Source: JAEYOM01 sp036260935
Lineage (GTDB): Bacteria; Bacillota; Clostridia; Acetivibrionales; DTU013
Assembly: GCA_036260935.1 (NCBI GenBank)
Contig: DATALQ010000020.1
Coordinates: 1 to 64,000 of the forward strand
DNA: 64,000 nucleotides
Reading direction: 5' to 3'
Notes under the pieces: model-generated
The model's input: the letters and a program-made list of their open reading frames with translations, nothing else
Databases searched by the model: none
What the model was told of the DNA's origin: nothing
In this document: in pieces, positions 41,797 to 49,853 of the stretch
Position numbering within the stretch: position 1 is the first letter of the stretch
Layout: every line of letters starts with the position of its first letter
Translations under genes and position numbers: made by a program

Positions 41797-43449
41797 TCAT
41801 TTGAGAAACAGGCTTTCAAGACCGCTTTGAATAATACTCCTGCCGCTTCCGTAAATGGAGAAGCAGAATATTATGTCATCTATGTTCTCATCGCGTATCA
41901 GCGTCTTTGCATCGAAGTCAAGGGCTCCATCAGTGTTGAAGCCTTTCGGATCGATTACATATATCTTTGAGTAGTTGGGTATCAGGAACGGCACGAAAGC
42001 GCTGCCGTAGGAATCCTTGACGACCAGGACCGACCTGCCGCCGGGCGCGTCTGTCGTTATACTTTCTATACGCTGGTCACCCCAGGCAAAGCAGGAATAT
42101 TTATATGCCCCCAGGCTGTCGAAATCGGTATTTATAATGCTGTCAGCGGCGTACGGGGCCCTAAGGTTGCCCATTTTATAGAGCGTAAGCCTATAGCCCG
42201 TTTTAGGGATAAAGTATTCGAGCTTTTCGGGGTTGTTCTTGAGCCGTGCCGCCTGCGGCTGCTTGTATATCTGGGAATACAGCCCTCCAAGGAACGGTTC
42301 GTACGTACCCTGCGTAAAATCATTTTCCAGACTCGCCGGAGTAAGCCCAGCGGAACGGCAGAAAGACGTATATGCGTGATATGCTCCCAGCGCCGTCCAA
42401 TGGACGTCCGACCTGAAAAAGATATCCTCGTCCCTGTGCGCGCCAAGTTCATCGTAGACCCTGACCACCTTTACACCTGAAGAGGAAGCTTCTATAATAC
42501 CCTCCGCCTTGCTCTGGTCATAAGCTCCCGTGCTGTATTTCGCAGAGGCATAGAAGGAGGCGCTGGTCGGCCCGGTGATGGAATAAAGGTTTTTCCCGGG
42601 CAGTACTTCCGCAATCCTGGTTAGCAGGTCTCCAAAAGCCTTGAGTCTATTTGGACCGGCAGGCATCATGACTCTGTCGCCGGATATTATCAATGAATTA
42701 TTCAACTTCGCATCGCTATTCCCTTCGGATATGCTGCCTTCTTCATCAGACTCAAGCCCATTCGCTCCCGCACCTTCACCTGCAGTCATCACGGCCGGCT
42801 GCGATCCGGTGTTGGGCTGCCCGTACGGAGATTGGGCACCGAGTAGGCCACCCCCCTGATTGCCTGAATACGAGTTCGGTTGCATGCCATTCCCCGTATC
42901 TGAAGTACTGCTTGTTCGCGGCGAACCTTGATCCTGCGAACCTTGGTCCATCGACCCCTGGTCCGGCGAACCTTTCCCCGTATTCTGATCTGCCTTATCT
43001 TTATCGCTGCCTGGCCGCAGAGTTTCCGTCCCCTGCTGCTTTTGCGATTGCCCGCCGGTTTCCGGTCCACCCGTGCCATCCGATACTCCCCCGTCAGCAG
43101 TTTCGCCCGACTCATCCGAGTTGTCCCGGGCAGCAACGAAATTGTCGACGTCTACCTCCATCAATACAGCTTCGCTCTTTTGGAATACATCCAGGAAAAA
43201 CATATCGGTGTATGCCTGATAGCTCTGAACAGACAGGTCTCTCAGCAGGAAATTGTCAAGCAGATAGCTCTCATAGCCGTCTTCGAACTTTCCGTCAAAA
43301 ATACTGCCCAGAGAAATGGCAGGCGGACCGCTGAGCTTTCTGTTCTCAAACGAAGAGAAACCGTCTCTATCCTTGAACATAGAAAACAAAACGATTCCTG
43401 CCATCAGTGCGATAAATGAAAATATGACGGTATACTGCCTGATCTTCAT
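41797..43449 (-). CDS. DHHW/AlgX-like exported O-acetylation protein
   Basis: Exported partner of the MBOAT acyltransferase upstream. The protein is 550 aa. An N-terminal membrane helix (about residues 7-24) is followed by ENRKLSGPPAISLGSIFDGKFEDGYESYL split over the family start, where FENRKLS is diagnostic. A long low-complexity insert (about 105-240) is rich in Gly/Ser/Asp/Gln with repeated DQGS units. The SGNH-like AlgX core includes FRSDVHWTALGAYHAY (the D-x-HW motif) and VVKDSYGSAFVPFL (the catalytic Ser region). It probably transfers acetyl groups to a cell-surface polymer. SD AGGAG precedes the ATG. It lies 12 nt after the MBOAT gene. Confidence 0.88.
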   Translation of the reverse strand: MKIRQYTVIFSFIALMAGIVLFSMFKDRDGFSSFENRKLSGPPAISLGSIFDGKFEDGYESYLLDNFLLRDLSVQSYQAYTDMFFLDVFQKSEAVLMEVDVDNFVAARDNSDESGETADGGVSDGTGGPETGGQSQKQQGTETLRPGSDKDKADQNTGKGSPDQGSMDQGSQDQGSPRTSSTSDTGNGMQPNSYSGNQGGGLLGAQSPYGQPNTGSQPAVMTAGEGAGANGLESDEEGSISEGNSDAKLNNSLIISGDRVMMPAGPNRLKAFGDLLTRIAEVLPGKNLYSITGPTSASFYASAKYSTGAYDQSKAEGIIEASSSGVKVVRVYDELGAHRDEDIFFRSDVHWTALGAYHAYTSFCRSAGLTPASLENDFTQGTYEPFLGGLYSQIYKQPQAARLKNNPEKLEYFIPKTGYRLTLYKMGNLRAPYAADSIINTDFDSLGAYKYSCFAWGDQRIESITTDAPGGRSVLVVKDSYGSAFVPFLIPNYSKIYVIDPKGFNTDGALDFDAKTLIRDENIDDIIFCFSIYGSGRSIIQSGLESLFLK

Positions 43450-43461
43450 AATTCTCCTGCC

Positions 43462-44865
43462 TCAGAACCGAAAATATATAAACGGGTTGTAGCTATTGCT
43501 TACAATACTCGCTGTCGATAATACCAGCGCAGCAGCCATGCAGACCGTGACTCCTGCTGTCCTTACCCAGTCCGGGAGCTTGATATTGCCTGCCTTCTCA
43601 AGCAAATAGCTCCTCGCAGGAATCGCGCAAATCACGCACACTGCGATAAACGGGAGGTAATTTGCAAAAAGCTTCAGCATGTCGACAGGCGAAAAAGCCG
43701 ATCCGGCAAAGCCGAACATGACCCTTAACGCATTCAGGTTGCGGTTCGGATCAACGAAATAGAAAAAGTTGAAGCCGAACATTACCAAAAGGAAGGAATA
43801 TGCGATGCGTAAAGCCCTGGGCACCTTTTCGAGCGCTTTGAGCATGAATTTCTTTTCTATCGCCAGTATTACGGCGAAATACAGACCCCAGATGACGAAA
43901 TTCCAGCTCGCTCCGTGCCAGAATCCCGTCAGCATCCAAACGATCAGGATGTTGCGATATTGATGCCTCCGGTTCCCACCCATGGGGATATATACGTAAT
44001 CCCTGAAAAAGCCGCTCAGCGTCATATGCCAGCGACGCCAGAATTCAGTAATGCTCTGGGAAATATAAGGATGGTTGAAATTCTCCGGGAACTTGAAACC
44101 AAACATGCTTCCAAGTCCAATGGCCATATCTGAGTAGCCCGAAAAATCGAAATATATCTGAAACGTATAAAAGAGCAGTCCCAGCCACACCTCGGATGAC
44201 GACTGGCCGAGCAGGTCTCCATCAAGGAATTTGGCCGCCAGGAATCCTGCGTAGTTGGCGATCAGCGTCTTTTTTGCAAGTCCGAGTACAAAACGCGTTA
44301 CCCCTGTATATATATTGTCTATTGTTATTTTTCGTTCAGCCAGCTGAGTTTCAATTTCTTCGTAGCGGACTATGGGGCCCGCCACAAGCTGCGGAAACAT
44401 CGATACAAAAAGGAGAAAGTCTGCAAAGGACTTCTGTACTTTAACCTTACCCCGGTATGCGTCAATCGTATAAGTTATCGTCTGCATCGTGTAGAAAGAA
44501 ATGCCGATCGGCAGAGATATGCCTGGATCAGGGATGTGCAGGCCAAGCATCCAGTTGATATTGCCGACAAAGAAGCTGCCGTATTTGAACAGCGCAAGAA
44601 TCCCCAGGTTCAGAACCAGCGAAATAACAAGAAAAGCTTTTCCCTTTTTCGTATTTTGATATTTTCCGGCTAAGCCTCCGCAAATAAAATCCGTAAAAGT
44701 GCTCAAAATCAGCAGTATCACCCAGACCGGTTCGCCCCAGGCGTAAAAGAACAGCGAGGCTGCTATCAGCACGAGATTTTTGATTTTCATGTTCGGCGCA
44801 ATGACATACAGGATTACGGTTATCGGTAAAAACCTGGCCAGGAATACCAAACTGGAAAAAACCAT
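43462..44865 (-). CDS. MBOAT-family membrane O-acyltransferase (AlgI/DltB type)
   Basis: Carries acyl groups across the membrane for polysaccharide O-acetylation. The protein is 467 aa with about ten to eleven hydrophobic helices. Family motifs include SLPIGISFYTMQTITYTIDAYRG (split), QLVAGPIVRYEEI, FDFSGYSDMAIGLGSMFGF and ITEFWRRWHMTLSGFFRDYVYIPMGGNR (split), and the catalytic His lies in TGFWHGASWNFVIWG. ATG 44865 has GGAGG 4 nt upstream; the longer frame from 44895 lacks an SD. It forms a two-gene operon with the DHHW protein. Confidence 0.93.
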   Translation of the reverse strand: MVFSSLVFLARFLPITVILYVIAPNMKIKNLVLIAASLFFYAWGEPVWVILLILSTFTDFICGGLAGKYQNTKKGKAFLVISLVLNLGILALFKYGSFFVGNINWMLGLHIPDPGISLPIGISFYTMQTITYTIDAYRGKVKVQKSFADFLLFVSMFPQLVAGPIVRYEEIETQLAERKITIDNIYTGVTRFVLGLAKKTLIANYAGFLAAKFLDGDLLGQSSSEVWLGLLFYTFQIYFDFSGYSDMAIGLGSMFGFKFPENFNHPYISQSITEFWRRWHMTLSGFFRDYVYIPMGGNRRHQYRNILIVWMLTGFWHGASWNFVIWGLYFAVILAIEKKFMLKALEKVPRALRIAYSFLLVMFGFNFFYFVDPNRNLNALRVMFGFAGSAFSPVDMLKLFANYLPFIAVCVICAIPARSYLLEKAGNIKLPDWVRTAGVTVCMAAALVLSTASIVSNSYNPFIYFRF

Positions 44866-45072
44866 ATAGCCTCCGAAACTGTGATCAAATTCCAAGGGAT
44901 GTCTTATTAATTTGCCATATATGAATAATGTGAAATGCCACCAAAATAGATAATAGCATCAAATCAGCCAAAGGACAACTATTGCAAGAAAAATTTGCAT
45001 AAAGGCAAATAGATACTGTGAGGTATTGTACAAAATTACGTCGCTGCGGCCACTTTATGGCAGCCATTCTAC

Positions 45073-45128
45073 TTGACATGGCTGCAGAGTGGAAATATAA
45101 TTAACATATGAACACTTGCTCATATGTT
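45073..45128 (+). promoter_or_regulatory. Consensus promoter with ArsR/SmtB-type operator
   Basis: TTGACA (45073-45078), a 17-nt spacer and TATAAT (45096-45101) form a perfect vegetative promoter. Just downstream, AACATATGA-N8-TCATATGTT (45103-45128) is a 9-bp palindrome over the expected start site and includes ATATGAACA, close to the known SmtB/ArsR consensus. The same ATATGA-N8-TCATAT core lies upstream of arsR at 48855. The rest of 44866-45072 shows nothing else clear. Confidence 0.8.
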
Positions 45129-45182
45129 TGTGCGTTATTCTTTTGAAAAATTATTACTTTCATAAAGGGGATGGAATGCAAA

Positions 45183-45821
45183 TTGGAAAGATATATCGAT
45201 AAGGTCGTGTTCCAATATAAGATACTTGCAAAGGTTTATGACTTGATGGACGCAATACTTTTTACAATTCCGAAAAGAAACCCTCGTACAGGCCTGGCGA
45301 CGCATATCCCCAATAAGGCAATGGACGTACTGGACGTTTGCTGCGGCACGTGCAACACCGCTATCGACCTGGCGGCGGCAAGCAGCCTGAACAGGGTCGT
45401 TGGGATTGACATCTCGCAGCATATGCTTAAAGTAGCACGAAATAAGATCGAAAAGAAAGGACTTCACAATATTGAATTATTTTGTATGGATGCGGCCAAT
45501 ACGAATCTGGACAAGGAATTTGACGCAGTGACGACATCCCTTTCTCTTCACGAAATGCCTGAGGAAATGATTGATCAGGTTGTTTCAGAAATGGCCAGAG
45601 TGCTTAAAAAGGGCGGGAAAATGTACATAATAGAATGGGAAAAGCCTGATAGTTTGATTGGTTCCAAAATATTCAATATCTTTCCAGGCCTGTTCGAACC
45701 GAAATCGTTCAAAACTTTTCTCAAAATGGATTGGGAAGATTTACTCAGCAAGTATTGCCTAAAGGTTGACCAAATTGAAAAATATACATTTACAAAGCTT
45801 ATTATTGCATCAAAGCTTTAG
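45183..45821 (+). CDS. SAM-dependent class I methyltransferase
   Basis: A 212-aa methyltransferase of the UbiE/type 11 style. Motif I is AMDVLDVCCGTCNTAIDLAA, VVGIDISQHMLKVAR is motif II, and SLSLHEMPEEMIDQVV and RVLKKGGKMYIIEWEKP follow. The Cys pair in DVCCGTC is unusual in motif I but occurs in some UbiE-like proteins. I chose TTG 45183 because GGGGATGG lies 8 nt upstream; the ATG at 45171 abuts the SD. It is the first gene of an operon with the CDF exporter, under an ArsR-type operator. A metal- or metalloid-linked role is inferred from context only; it lacks the Cys set of ArsM. Confidence 0.75.
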   Translation: MERYIDKVVFQYKILAKVYDLMDAILFTIPKRNPRTGLATHIPNKAMDVLDVCCGTCNTAIDLAAASSLNRVVGIDISQHMLKVARNKIEKKGLHNIELFCMDAANTNLDKEFDAVTTSLSLHEMPEEMIDQVVSEMARVLKKGGKMYIIEWEKPDSLIGSKIFNIFPGLFEPKSFKTFLKMDWEDLLSKYCLKVDQIEKYTFTKLIIASKL

Positions 45822-45838
45822 AAAGGAAGGTGTCTTCA

Positions 45839-46825
45839 TTGGCTGAACAAAAGTATAACGAGCAGCAGGATCAAAGCAGGCAGCAGGAACAAAGCGGGCA
45901 GCACGAGCATATCGGCCATCATGAGCACTCGGGCCACCATCACGAACATGATATATCAAACATAAGCAAAAGCAGGCTGTTGTTCGTCATCGCCTTTAAC
46001 TTCATAATAGCGTTGTCGGAAATCATAGGCGGATTGCTCTCAGGAAGCCTGTCTCTGGTTTCGGACGCGTTTCACAATTTGAGCGATACCGTTTCGATCA
46101 TATTGAGTTATGCCGCGATTAGAATATCGGAGAAACCAAAGGATAAGAAAAGGACGTATGGATACAAGCGGGCCAACATATTGTCGGCTTTTATTAATTC
46201 CGCCTCTCTGACAGGAATTGCAGTGTTTTTGATAGTTGAAGCAGTCAAAAGATTCACAAGTCGCTCGCCCGTCATGGGCAACATTGTCATTATCGTGGCA
46301 GTCATAGGATTATTGGGAAATCTGTTCAGCATACTGCTGCTCAAAAAAGGCGCGAACGAGAGTATGAATATAAAGTCCTCGTATCTGCATCTACTCAGTG
46401 ACACACTGTCCTCAGTAGCCGTAATCGTATCTGGTATAGTAATCAGGTTTACAGGAGCATACTGGGTCGATCCCATAATGACGGTCCTGATAAATGTTGT
46501 GATCCTCAAATCCAGTTATTCCGTACTCAAAGAGAGCATCAGCATCTTTATGCAGAGCACCCCCGCCGACACAGACATAGACGAAGTATGTTCAAGTCTC
46601 GGCAGTATCGATGAAGTAAAGGGAGTCCATCATATACATGTCTGGCGGCTGGACGAGAATAATACAGTGTTTGAAGGGCATATACAGATAGAGGATATGC
46701 CCGTCAGCAAGACAACGGAAATAAGCGAAAAACTTCAGCATTTGCTTGAGGAGCAATTTAAAATAAACCACGCTGTCATACAGTTCGAGAGTATTGCTTG
46801 TCAGGATGGAGTATGCAATATCTAA
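45839..46825 (+). CDS. Cation diffusion facilitator (zinc/cadmium exporter)
   Basis: Proton-driven Zn(II)/Cd(II) efflux pump of the CDF family. The protein is 328 aa. The cytoplasmic N-terminus is rich in Gln and His (HEHIGHHEHSGHHHEH), a metal-binding tail. Six membrane helices follow (about residues 45-220), with the metal-site motif SDAFHNLSDTVS in helix 2 and HLLSDTLSSVAV in helix 5, in the HxxxD arrangement of zinc transporters. The C-terminal cytoplasmic domain has GVHHIHVWRLDENNTVFEGH. TTG 45839 has GGAAGG 8 nt upstream. It follows the methyltransferase by 17 nt. Confidence 0.93.
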   Translation: MAEQKYNEQQDQSRQQEQSGQHEHIGHHEHSGHHHEHDISNISKSRLLFVIAFNFIIALSEIIGGLLSGSLSLVSDAFHNLSDTVSIILSYAAIRISEKPKDKKRTYGYKRANILSAFINSASLTGIAVFLIVEAVKRFTSRSPVMGNIVIIVAVIGLLGNLFSILLLKKGANESMNIKSSYLHLLSDTLSSVAVIVSGIVIRFTGAYWVDPIMTVLINVVILKSSYSVLKESISIFMQSTPADTDIDEVCSSLGSIDEVKGVHHIHVWRLDENNTVFEGHIQIEDMPVSKTTEISEKLQHLLEEQFKINHAVIQFESIACQDGVCNI

Positions 46826-46834
46826 ATATCCGAG

Positions 46835-46994
46835 TATGAGTCCGGTATGCGTATGGCATGAGGCCCGGTATGAGCTGGCTGAGCCCGTACATGAAGCCCG
46901 TGAATATGCCCGGTATGAGTCCGGTATGCACATGGTGTGGCATAGTGAAAGCCCGGTATAGGCCCGGCGTGAGCCTGGTATGAGCCCGGCATGA
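46835..46994. repeat. Degenerate tandem repeat of GAGCCCGGTAT-like units
   Basis: About a dozen imperfect copies of an 11-12 nt unit close to GAGCCCGGTATG (variants GAGTCCGGTATG, AGGCCCGGTATGAG, AAGCCCGGTATAGG) fill the space after the CDF gene. Short ORFs across it encode repeats like HTGLIPG, have no SD and are not called. Confidence 0.7.
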
Positions 46995-47033
46995 AAACAA
47001 CGGGCAGGGCGTCGTCAGCCACGTCCGTTGTTT
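46995..47033. terminator. Hairpin between CDF operon and HesB-like gene
   Basis: AAACAACGG and CCGTTGTTT form a 9-bp perfect stem with a loop of about 21 nt that contains further pairing. It lies between two converging operons and could serve both as a terminator. Confidence 0.6.
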
Positions 47034-47056
47034 CGGGTCAATGCAATTGGTAACTG

Positions 47057-47335
47057 TCAGCAGCAGCAGGATGAGGACGGTTTATTATCATGCATCACCA
47101 ACTCGCCGTCCTCTACTGCGAGCAATACAGATTCCGCCCTGGCCTGTGTCTGTTCGTCCATAATTACGGAAATACCGTTTATGTCCGTGGTAGCGTCACC
47201 CGGCTCAAGTTTCGACAGTCCCAGGCTTAATGAAGTACCGCAGCAGGATTCCTGCAAGACCACCTGCAGGCAGTCACAGTTATTGGAAGCCAGCGCTTCC
47301 CTGATCAATTCCCTTGCCTCATCCGTTATTTTCAT
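47057..47335 (-). CDS. HesB/IscA-like Cys-rich protein
   Basis: A 92-aa protein with the HesB/IscA-like fold (MKITDEARELIREALASN, then LQVVLQESCCGTSLSLGL). A paired Cys in ESCCGTSL and a CCC tail (SSSCCC) replace the usual IscA Cys pattern. Related anaerobe proteins carry selenocysteine at the CC position; here both codons are Cys. It lies 33 nt after the ACR3 arsenite exporter on the same strand, so it may bind thiophilic metal(loid)s or assist the arsenic response rather than build Fe-S clusters; that is inference. SD AGGAGGAA precedes the ATG. Confidence 0.7.
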   Translation of the reverse strand: MKITDEARELIREALASNNCDCLQVVLQESCCGTSLSLGLSKLEPGDATTDINGISVIMDEQTQARAESVLLAVEDGELVMHDNKPSSSCCC

Positions 47336-47368
47336 ACCAAATTCCTCCTAAATAAAAGCTTATGATTA

Positions 47369-48466
47369 TTATCCCTCGAGGGTACCTGAATTTCTGCGGC
47401 TGGCATCCTTTATCGCGGCCGTCTGGGGAAACCAATGCTTCGTACTGTTCGCAATTTTAACCAGTATCAGCATAACGGGGACCTCTGTCAAAACGCCGAC
47501 AGTTGTCGAAAGCGCAGCCGGTGAAGTGGTCCCGAAGAGAGCGATAGCAACTGCAACGGCAAGCTCGAAGAAGTTCGAAGCGCCTATCATTCCGGCGGGA
47601 GCAGCGATATCATGCGGCAGTCTGATCCATCTGCAGGGTATATACGAAATGAAGAATATCAAGAAGGTCTGGATGGTCAGAGGCACCGCAATCATAAGGA
47701 TATGCAACGGGTTTCTGAGGAATACTTCTCCCTGGAAGGCAAACAGCAGTATCAGTGTCAGAAGCAGACCCACTATGGTTGCGTTATCGAACTTGGGTAA
47801 AAATCGTTTTTCAAAGTATTCCAACCCCTTTTTCTTCGTGACGAACAATCTGGTAAGTACGCCGCCGGCAAGAGGTATGACTACAAAAAGAACAACCGAT
47901 AGAACAAGGGTATCCCATGGTACTGCCACTTTGCTTATCCCGAGCAGAAATTTGACGATCGGGGCAAACGCCGCCAGTATAATAAGGTCATTTGTCGCGA
48001 CCTGCACGACCGTATAGGCGGGATCGCCTTTGGTGAGCGTACTCCAGACGAAGACCATTGCAGTGCACGGTGCAGCACCGAGCAGTACGGCCCCTGCAAG
48101 GTATTCCCGGGCAAGCTCGGGTGTAATGAAGCTTTTGAAAACAACATAAAGGAATAATGAGGCTATTGCAAACATTGTAAACGGCTTTATAAGCCAGTTC
48201 GCAATCCAGGTTACGAATAGCCCCTTCGGGTTCCTGCCAACATTTTTGATGCTGATGAAGTCGACTTTCATCATCATCGGATAGATCATAACCCAAATCA
48301 ATATTGCTGTCGGTATCGATACTTTTGCATATTCAAAACGGTTAAGAAATGCCGGAACCCCCGGTAAAAATCTCCCGACCAGTACTCCTGCAGCCATACA
48401 GAGAGCTACCCAGATCGTCAGATATTTTTGAAAAAAGCCGATCCCTGCTGTTTTTTCACTTTTCAT
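47369..48466 (-). CDS. Arsenite exporter, ACR3 family
   Basis: Membrane pump for As(III) efflux. The protein is 365 aa with ten hydrophobic helices. The conserved Cys lies in LLGAAPCTAMVFVWSTLTKGDP, with NDLIILAAFAPIV, and IGASNFFELAVAVAIALFG near the end. The start is ATG 48466, with GGAG 8 nt upstream; GTG 48475 lies too close to that SD. It overlaps the end of arsR by 11 nt, so it is coupled to its regulator, and the HesB-like gene follows. Confidence 0.95.
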   Translation of the reverse strand: MKSEKTAGIGFFQKYLTIWVALCMAAGVLVGRFLPGVPAFLNRFEYAKVSIPTAILIWVMIYPMMMKVDFISIKNVGRNPKGLFVTWIANWLIKPFTMFAIASLFLYVVFKSFITPELAREYLAGAVLLGAAPCTAMVFVWSTLTKGDPAYTVVQVATNDLIILAAFAPIVKFLLGISKVAVPWDTLVLSVVLFVVIPLAGGVLTRLFVTKKKGLEYFEKRFLPKFDNATIVGLLLTLILLFAFQGEVFLRNPLHILMIAVPLTIQTFLIFFISYIPCRWIRLPHDIAAPAGMIGASNFFELAVAVAIALFGTTSPAALSTTVGVLTEVPVMLILVKIANSTKHWFPQTAAIKDASRRNSGTLEG

Positions 48467-48809
48467 TGCATTCACTCCTCACATTACAAAGGTCCTGTCC
48501 TTTTAGCCTTTCATACTCTGCCATATCCGCTTTAAAGCTGGGTAATTCCTTCAGTCTGCTTTCAAGGTAAAGCCAAAGCTGCAGGTTATCACGCCTGAAC
48601 TCTTCGCTGATTTTATAGTGCGCCCACTGAGCTGTCTTGCTGCATTCAAGTATTCCACAGTTCCTGAGAGCGGTAAGGTGACGTGAAACGTTCGACTGGG
48701 TCATTTTAAGGCAGTTCTCTATCTCACAGACACATTTTTCACCCTGAAGAAGCAGTGCCAGTATGCGAAGCCTGCTCTCCTCAGCCAGCGCTTTGAAGAT
48801 ATCGACCAC
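48456..48809 (-). CDS. arsR: ArsR-family metalloregulator
   Basis: A 117-aa winged-helix repressor. VDIFKALAEESRLRILALLL is followed by the metal-binding helix GEKCVCEIENC (the ELCVC-type As(III)/Cd(II) site), the recognition helix MTQSNVSRHLTALRNCGILE and the wing. GTG 48809 was chosen because GGCGGTGG lies 5 nt upstream and the family starts here; the frame continues to 48905 but crosses the operator. It is the first gene of arsR-ACR3-HesB-like. It probably represses its own operon and the CDF operon through matching operators. Confidence 0.9.
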   Translation of the reverse strand: MVDIFKALAEESRLRILALLLQGEKCVCEIENCLKMTQSNVSRHLTALRNCGILECSKTAQWAHYKISEEFRRDNLQLWLYLESRLKELPSFKADMAEYERLKGQDLCNVRSECNEK

Positions 48810-48854
48810 TGATACCACCGCCTTTATTAATATAATATGTAGACTTATATTTGT

Positions 48855-48905
48855 ATATGAGCATCCACTCATATAAAAGATAGCATATGAATGCATCTGG
48901 TGCAA
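48855..48905 (-). promoter_or_regulatory. arsR promoter with ArsR operator
   Basis: On the minus strand TTGCAC (48905-48900), a 17-nt spacer and TATCTT (48882-48877) form a promoter. ATATGA-N8-TCATAT (48874-48855) follows directly, with the outer bases also pairing (TATATGAG / CTCATATA). Position and core match those of the operator at 45103-45128. Confidence 0.8.
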
Positions 48906-49012
48906 TACACTTCTGAAAAGTTCAGGAAACCATGTTTTGACATATTTTGGTTTGCATGATACATTTAGTTAAATAAGCAATAAAAACGTCTTAAGCAAGA
49001 GAGGGCGCCAGT

Positions 49013-49705
49013 ATGGATTATTTGAAGAGCAGAAAACTGGAAAATTGGCTGGGACTGTTGGGGGTAGCGGGTTTTATCATATCCCTGTCAGCTAACTTTA
49101 TCTCGCCGAGCGCCTACCCGGGCTATAACTGGATGAGCCAGCCAATAAGCGATCTGTTTGCGCAGAATGCCCCTTCCCGTGAGATCTGGACACAGTTTAC
49201 TACCGTTTCCAGCGCCTGCGGGCTCGTATTCGTTACGCTGGCTTGCCTGTACGTTCAGAACCGCCTGAACAGAACGCTGCGAGTCGGCATATACCTCTTT
49301 GCTGTTTTAACTTGGATCAATAATGTGGGGTATACATTGTTCCCGCTCACGGAAAGCGGATATGTGGGAACTTTTCAAGATATCCTGCATACTTTTGTGG
49401 TGACACCTGCTGTCGTGATTTTATCCATTTCCTCGCTGGTCGTAATCATGGTTGGCGGCTACAGGCATTGCAGAAACCGGTCGATCGCCATATTTGCAAC
49501 AATCAGCCTTTGCGGCCTGATTATCGGCACGATCGGCATAGGAGTCGCTCCTCTGGCTTACTTCGGTATCATGGAGCGGATTAGCGTGTTTTCCGCGAGC
49601 GGATTTAGCTTTGTTCTGGGGTTCTACGTTTTTATCGGTTTCGATTTGGCGGAAAGAAAACTTCAAACGGCTTCTTCTGATGGCACGATTGCCGGACAGA
49701 GCTAA
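49013..49705 (+). CDS. DUF998 family membrane protein
   Basis: A 230-aa membrane protein with about six hydrophobic helices (about residues 12-30, 60-80, 88-105, 123-146, 157-178 and 190-212). YPGYNWMSQPISDLFAQNAP after the first helix matches the DUF998 pattern (N-x-x-S-x-x-x-S-x-L). The function is unknown. AGAGGG precedes the ATG. Its 3' end, from about codon 161 on, plus 150 nt of downstream DNA is repeated at 51539, on the far side of the serine hydrolase gene. Confidence 0.8.
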   Translation: MDYLKSRKLENWLGLLGVAGFIISLSANFISPSAYPGYNWMSQPISDLFAQNAPSREIWTQFTTVSSACGLVFVTLACLYVQNRLNRTLRVGIYLFAVLTWINNVGYTLFPLTESGYVGTFQDILHTFVVTPAVVILSISSLVVIMVGGYRHCRNRSIAIFATISLCGLIIGTIGIGVAPLAYFGIMERISVFSASGFSFVLGFYVFIGFDLAERKLQTASSDGTIAGQS

Positions 49706-49853
49706 AAAAGGATTGGATTCAACCTTCAACCATCACCGCACATTCAAACGCGCAAAACAAAAGCCCGGACAGGCAAATCACCCTCCGAGCCTTGATATAT
49801 GCGCGCCTCACTCGATACGGCAATGTATTGCTTGTATATGATTCTGACATTCA
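49492..49853. repeat. Left copy of a direct repeat flanking the serine hydrolase gene
   Basis: Covers the last third of the DUF998 gene and its downstream DNA to GATTCTGACATTC. A near-identical direct copy lies at 51539-51913, differing by scattered substitutions and small indels. The serine hydrolase gene fills the space between them, and its stop codon sits at the very edge of this copy. Confidence 0.8.

Noticed and set aside
42132..43419. Several ORFs of 100-213 codons overlapping the DHHW gene
   Set aside because: Shadows created by the biased low-complexity insert; the minus-strand gene has domains and an SD.
46835..46994. CRISPR array
   Set aside because: Units are too short and adjacent, with no unique spacers of regular length; no cas genes in the window.
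46826..47022. Short ORFs in the repeat region after the CDF gene
   Set aside because: They translate a 12-nt tandem repeat in several frames and lack start signals.
47057..47335. Selenoprotein
   Set aside because: The candidate positions are Cys codons, no in-frame TGA is present.
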